NCBI RefSeq assembly: GCF_900142195.1
Contig: NZ_FRAB01000020.1
Coordinates: 1-64,000, forward strand
DNA length: 64,000 nucleotides
Direction of reading: 5' to 3'
DNA from: Paraburkholderia terricola
GTDB taxonomy: Bacteria > Pseudomonadota > Gammaproteobacteria > Burkholderiales > Burkholderiaceae
Shown: positions 60,495-64,000 of the stretch, piece by piece
How the letters are laid out: every line of letters starts with the position of its first letter
Numbering within the stretch: the stretch's first letter is position 1
Notes under the pieces: generated by a model
Database searches by the model: none
The model's input: only the letters and a program-made list of their open reading frames with translations
What the model was told of the DNA's origin: nothing
Made by a program: the position numbers and the translations under genes

Positions 60495-62003
60495 TCACCA
60501 CCCCCCGGAAGCGCCGTGCGCTAACTGTTTCGAATGCTGTTCGTTCACTCCTCTAGACCGAAAATAACTGAACGGTTCAGAGTTCAAGACGAAATCCACC
60601 TTCGAGTTATGAACATAGTGCGCGAAAAACTCGATAGTCGATGTCGCTGCGTTCGTTTCCCAGGCCCGTAGCTTCCATGCTTCAGGTTTGAACGTATAAA
60701 AGAAAATTCTTTGCCCGGACAGCACCACGGACTTATTCCCTTCCAACGCCTCGGCGTATGCAGGCGCTTCTTCGTCGATACCTGCCCACATCTGCCGTTT
60801 AATAAAACTGTCTTGTAAAGACTGCCCGCCGACTATAGGTTGTTTGTTGCGAGAAAGGGTGCCGCAACTAGAATAGAACATTTGCATATGGCGCTTGATC
60901 GATTCTTCGACCGTTAGGCTCTGACCTCCTATGTTCATCGTATATTGCTGGTAGCTCTGGCGCGTCTTGTCGTCCACGGCAAACCGGTGTGCAATCGTTG
61001 CGCGTGATGCCTTCAGCTCGTCGAGGCTCATCAATCTGACGCCCGACGAAAGTGATTCTGCAAGCATGTCATTGAGCGGGATACGTGCGTAACTGTCGCT
61101 AACGCCTTGCTCATTGGCCGTATATCCACCGCCGACATCTGAGTGCACGCCGGGATAGACTTTCTCGGTCATGCCGGGGCGGTACCGGCCGTTGTCGCGG
61201 ATCAGGTCGACTGGGAAAGAGAAGCGCAATTCGTGGGCGGCGACGAAATGCACACACCGCTCGACGCACGAGGGAATCTTCAGCTCGCGGTCTTCGAATG
61301 GTAACGTCATGTTCTGCGCGGGTAAGCCGAACGAAGCGACGGTATCAAATAAACCCATAAACACGAACCGCACCGGGTAGCCGTCCATCGACATCGATCC
61401 GTCCCGAGAAGCGCTACAGCGCTCGAGCAAACGGTTAGCGAACGCTCGCGCCAACGCCGCGCCCCGTGAAAAACCAAAAATAGAGATGTTGATAACTTTA
61501 ATAAGCCGATGACCTGCGAGCGCCCGATTCAACTTCTCGAAGCTCTCGTTCTGGTTCTCATTGGCGATGCGCGCCACTTCTCCGCCTTGTTTGCGCGCGT
61601 TGGCCACCAACGCCTGGGCAAGTGCCGCGCTGAAATCGGTATCTCCTTTACTAAGGCGTCGCTCGCCACCGTCGCCCGCCATCGCCCCAAATAGATGATC
61701 TTCACGCCACACATCGATCTTGTCTGTCAGCGGCACAGCGCCGTTAAAAGGCGTGCCGACACCGGAAGTGTAGACGGCATAGATACCGTTTGAGTTGTCG
61801 TCCCTTGCGGCATCAAAAAGCCGGGCGACGTTACTCCACTTTTGAAGAGCGCCATCTTCATCCCGGTTATTACCGGTGCCGTCAAAAAAGAACGTCAAGT
61901 GGAGAACATCGGAGCAATCCTGCCGAGCGCCAGGCGTTGTTCGTGGTACGTCGCGATTTGAAGCCGCAATCGATCGCACGAGCGCGGATGCGTCCGCGCT
62001 CAT
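60495..62003 (-). CDS. tle1: T6SS phospholipase effector, Tle1 family (DUF2235)
   Basis: A 502-residue effector. The DUF2235 hallmark LTFFFDGTGNNRDEDG lies at 37-52. The catalytic triad is visible: Ser179 in GFSRG, Asp220 in FMGLFDTVASFG and His287 in VHSDVGGGY. Tle1 enzymes hydrolyse membrane phospholipids of rival bacteria after VgrG-dependent delivery. Its ATG overlaps the stop of the lipoprotein gene. The C-terminal part (about 330-502) is probably the VgrG- or membrane-interaction region. Confidence 0.9.
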   Translation of the reverse strand: MSADASALVRSIAASNRDVPRTTPGARQDCSDVLHLTFFFDGTGNNRDEDGALQKWSNVARLFDAARDDNSNGIYAVYTSGVGTPFNGAVPLTDKIDVWREDHLFGAMAGDGGERRLSKGDTDFSAALAQALVANARKQGGEVARIANENQNESFEKLNRALAGHRLIKVINISIFGFSRGAALARAFANRLLERCSASRDGSMSMDGYPVRFVFMGLFDTVASFGLPAQNMTLPFEDRELKIPSCVERCVHFVAAHELRFSFPVDLIRDNGRYRPGMTEKVYPGVHSDVGGGYTANEQGVSDSYARIPLNDMLAESLSSGVRLMSLDELKASRATIAHRFAVDDKTRQSYQQYTMNIGGQSLTVEESIKRHMQMFYSSCGTLSRNKQPIVGGQSLQDSFIKRQMWAGIDEEAPAYAEALEGNKSVVLSGQRIFFYTFKPEAWKLRAWETNAATSTIEFFAHYVHNSKVDFVLNSEPFSYFRSRGVNEQHSKQLAHGASGGW

Positions 62004-62446
62004 TGCGCTGTGCCCTTCGAAGGCCGTGAATCAGCAAGCTGTCGGGTAGCTTCTAGTACGACCGTTTGATCGGGATAGATGTGCACTGCGAGAAACTCAG
62101 CATCGGATGGTACGCTTGCCAGGCTTGCCTGCGCATGAATGCGCTCCCCGAGACGCGGCGAGTTTTCTGGGCCATCGAGGGTCCAATCGACCGTCATCGA
62201 CCCCGTCTTGACTTTTACGCAACAGGTGATTTTTCCGCCGGTACCATCGATCCCATACGATCCGTATGAACCACCGGCATATTGACCGTTCACCGATACG
62301 TCCGCGATCGCCCGGGGCCAGTAGTTATAGACGACAACCTGCAAGTCCATGGTTTTCTCCGCGCATCCAGTCAACGGCGTTATCACGAGGGCGGCACACA
62401 TCATTATGCGCGTGAGGCGTGCTGCAAAATTGGCTGCAATATTCAT
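62000..62446 (-). CDS. DUF3304-type lipoprotein, probable Tle1 immunity protein
   Basis: A 148-residue lipoprotein. Lipobox LTGC (ITPLTGCAEK), then a DUF3304-like body (VVVYNYWPRAIADVSVNGQY, then GKITCCVKVKTGSMTVDWTL). Such periplasmic lipoproteins next to tle1 neutralise the phospholipase. ATG 62446 is preferred because it gives a clean signal peptide; the ribosome site is weak and ATG 62404 is possible. Stop overlaps the tle1 start (ATGA). Confidence 0.8.
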   Translation of the reverse strand: MNIAANFAARLTRIMMCAALVITPLTGCAEKTMDLQVVVYNYWPRAIADVSVNGQYAGGSYGSYGIDGTGGKITCCVKVKTGSMTVDWTLDGPENSPRLGERIHAQASLASVPSDAEFLAVHIYPDQTVVLEATRQLADSRPSKGTAQ

Positions 62447-62474
62447 CGATGAGAAGCTCAGTGCACCAAGGCGC

Positions 62475-63380
62475 TCAGACCGAGGCATCAGATTGTGAAA
62501 GTACCGCTGGCAGTTCTGCCATGAAATCGTCGAAGCTAAGGTCTCTTGCCTTAACACGTGCCAGCAAGGCAGCGACGGCCGGCCAAATAGCGAAAGTTTC
62601 GCCGAGGGCAAGCGCGAGGCAACAATAGTTAACCAAATCACCCGTTCCTTCAATTCCGTATTCCCGAGCCGTTGCTATCTGCGTCCTTATAAAGGCGTAC
62701 TGTTGCCCGTGCGGCAAGCGGGTCAGCAAACCCGGCTGGTTCAAGCGGATGTAATGCAGTACGCTGTCCGGCACACTGGCTTCCACTATAAGGTCGACCT
62801 GTCGTTGATCGAACGTCAACGGAAGAACGGAGGCCCCCGGATCGCGAGAAGCGGCGCGAGCATCTGGATTCAGAAATTGCAGACGACCAGCTCGGTCCCA
62901 GTACCACCAGCTAGAAACCGGAGCAAGAAAAACGCTCCTTTGCGTCTCGGAGAACACGGGACCAGTGACATGCAAAGTCGGGTCTTCTGGGGCGCCCACT
63001 AACGCCGCCAATATCATGGGATCCCAGAAGGCAAGCACCATCTCCGTCCGATCAGCGAGCGTCACCTGGAGAAAGTCAGCAAGGTGCTTGCACAGTTCGG
63101 CGAGGGACAGTGGCGATGCCAATAGCGTCGCGCACGGAATATGTGGTGCGTGACGATCAAGCCACGCCATGGCATTTAAACGATTGGCCTGTTCAATCAT
63201 CACCAGATGAGGCGCTACCGCTTTCACATCGGTTCCTGCGTCTTCAAACAAACAGACCACTTGGCTTGCGTTTGAAACCAGCACGTCGGGAAGACGCCGG
63301 TCTTGTGCGGGATCGACCAACGCGAACAGAGTGCCGGCTGTCGTCTGGGCGGTTTCAAGCGCCGTCAGGAAGTGGGACAA
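62475..63380 (-). CDS. DUF4123 T6SS effector chaperone (TEC/Tap-1)
   Basis: A 301-residue cytosolic adaptor that loads the effector onto VgrG. DUF4123 is seen at about 15-140 (LFALVDPAQDRRLPDVLVSN, then CKHLADFLQVTLADRTEMVL). The C-terminal half (about 180-300) is effector-specific. It lies between vgrG and the lipoprotein/tle1 pair, the usual vgrG-TEC-effector order. Confidence 0.85.
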   Translation of the reverse strand: MSHFLTALETAQTTAGTLFALVDPAQDRRLPDVLVSNASQVVCLFEDAGTDVKAVAPHLVMIEQANRLNAMAWLDRHAPHIPCATLLASPLSLAELCKHLADFLQVTLADRTEMVLAFWDPMILAALVGAPEDPTLHVTGPVFSETQRSVFLAPVSSWWYWDRAGRLQFLNPDARAASRDPGASVLPLTFDQRQVDLIVEASVPDSVLHYIRLNQPGLLTRLPHGQQYAFIRTQIATAREYGIEGTGDLVNYCCLALALGETFAIWPAVAALLARVKARDLSFDDFMAELPAVLSQSDASV

Positions 63381-63384
63381 AAGA

Positions 63385-64000
63385 CTATGCTCCTTTGTTG
63401 ACGAATCCGGCTCTCGAACTCGCTCGCCTTAGCATACATTCCACGCAGACCGATTGAGGCATGATCGGCAGTTTGTACGGGTGGCTAGCCGGCCCGCTGA
63501 ACGAATGCTGCGCGCCTTTGATGTCGATCCTTCCAGGAGCGTGAATTTCGATATTGCCACCCGTCATTCGGATATACGCGCCGCCAGAGCTTAAGAGGAT
63601 TTCGTCCTTCGCAGCGGTCTCGATTTTTCCGGTTGCAGAGATCAGCTTGATCGTCTTTTGAGCAGTAACTTCGATACCGTCGTTGTGCGCTTGAACCTCG
63701 ATCTTGCCCTTTGCGGCGAATAGCTTCATCCCGGCGTTCTGCACGAACAGACTGATCTTTTGCCCGACACTCGTCAGCAGCGATTTGCCAGTTGCGATGT
63801 GCGTGCTCTGGCCACTAACCAGATTCACGTGCCCGCTTGCCGCGATATGAGCCGACTTCTGCGTCGACATCGCGATGCCTGCCGGCGTCGCGAACAGCAT
63901 GATCGGTTCCTTGAACCCATTGGCGTTTCCCGTGCCGCCGCCCGCCGTGTTGCCGCCGCCTGTCGTGCCCGACACGCTGTTCTGTGTCGCGTCGGTGAAG
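63385..64000 (-). CDS. vgrG: VgrG (TssI), C-terminal part, runs off right edge
   Basis: The frame is open to the window edge; about 205 residues are visible. The DUF2345 beta-helix repeats are clear (IMLFATPAGIAMSTQKSAHI, HIATGKSLLTSVGQKISLFV, KIEVQAHNDGIEVTAQKTIK). The C-terminus ends in a short extension (SVCVECMLRRASSRAGFVNK) that may dock the DUF4123-Tle1 cargo. The needle-tip gp27/gp5 part lies outside the window. Confidence 0.9.
   Translation of the reverse strand, partial: FTDATQNSVSGTTGGGNTAGGGTGNANGFKEPIMLFATPAGIAMSTQKSAHIAASGHVNLVSGQSTHIATGKSLLTSVGQKISLFVQNAGMKLFAAKGKIEVQAHNDGIEVTAQKTIKLISATGKIETAAKDEILLSSGGAYIRMTGGNIEIHAPGRIDIKGAQHSFSGPASHPYKLPIMPQSVCVECMLRRASSRAGFVNKGA

Noticed and set aside
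60462..60569. Plus-strand 35-codon frame with CANCFECC motif
   Set aside because: It overlaps the C-terminal end of the tle1 gene on the other strand, and the cysteines are in the mirror of coding sequence.
1..64000. CRISPR arrays, tRNA or rRNA genes, insertion sequences
   Set aside because: No regular spaced repeats, cloverleaf-like sequence or transposase frame was recognised by eye; a tRNAscan or ISfinder run could overturn this.

Overview
The window is high-GC DNA with gene content and codon use typical of Burkholderiaceae, most likely a Paraburkholderia. The evidence is the ceoR-llpE-ceoA-ceoB-opcM efflux locus, a 1613-residue NAD-glutamate dehydrogenase, flhDC, a DUF4148 protein and a T6SS vgrG-Tle1 island. 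No rRNA or tRNA gene and no CRISPR array was seen.

Region 1 (1 to about 9,000) is the lysogeny/integration arm of a prophage or prophage-like element that continues off the left edge. It has a Cro-like gene facing a LexA-like (S24) repressor, then one long rightward operon of small phage-type genes followed by a PRTRC cassette, then excisionase and tyrosine integrase. The PRTRC genes are E, C, a small linker gene, F, B, A, an unnamed gene and ThiF. C resembles a ubiquitin-like protein, B an E2-like protein, ThiF an E1-like protein and A is a JAMM peptidase, so this is a bacterial ubiquitin-like conjugation set. It sits behind a promoter/operator that repeats 17 bases of the cro promoter exactly, so the phage repressor probably controls it. 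ParB and PRTRC protein D are absent, and protein C carries a 61-residue extension after its GTKG tail.

Region 2 (about 9,100-14,370) is lower-GC accessory DNA, all on the minus strand: a HEXXH metallopeptidase, a large protein with a PD-(D/E)XK-like nuclease motif, and two adjacent small proteins that both carry the HEPN RN-x3-H motif. It ends inside a response-regulator gene that has lost its DNA-binding half. This looks like an undescribed defence or stress island.

Region 3 (about 14,800-60,460) is core-like chromosome. In order it holds: an MHS-type transporter; a DoxX, FucU and SnoaL cluster; an MmyB-type regulator and a GNAT enzyme; flhDC with a long dyad-rich leader; mntH; an organosulfur operon (NlpA-type binding protein, flavin monooxygenase, MetN, MetI, DszC-like flavoprotein); the ceo RND efflux locus with its LysR regulator; a DUF4148 protein; a purine nucleoside permease family protein; an aldo/keto reductase; a CDF transporter; NAD-glutamate dehydrogenase; an M14 peptidase with an alpha/beta hydrolase; phnCDE; a divergent MocR/gabT pair; a split ChrA pair; and an AtuA-type pair with a CitMHS carrier and a LysR regulator.

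Region 4 (60,495 to the right edge) is a T6SS effector module read right to left: vgrG (partial), a DUF4123 chaperone, a DUF3304-type lipoprotein (probable immunity protein) and a Tle1 phospholipase.
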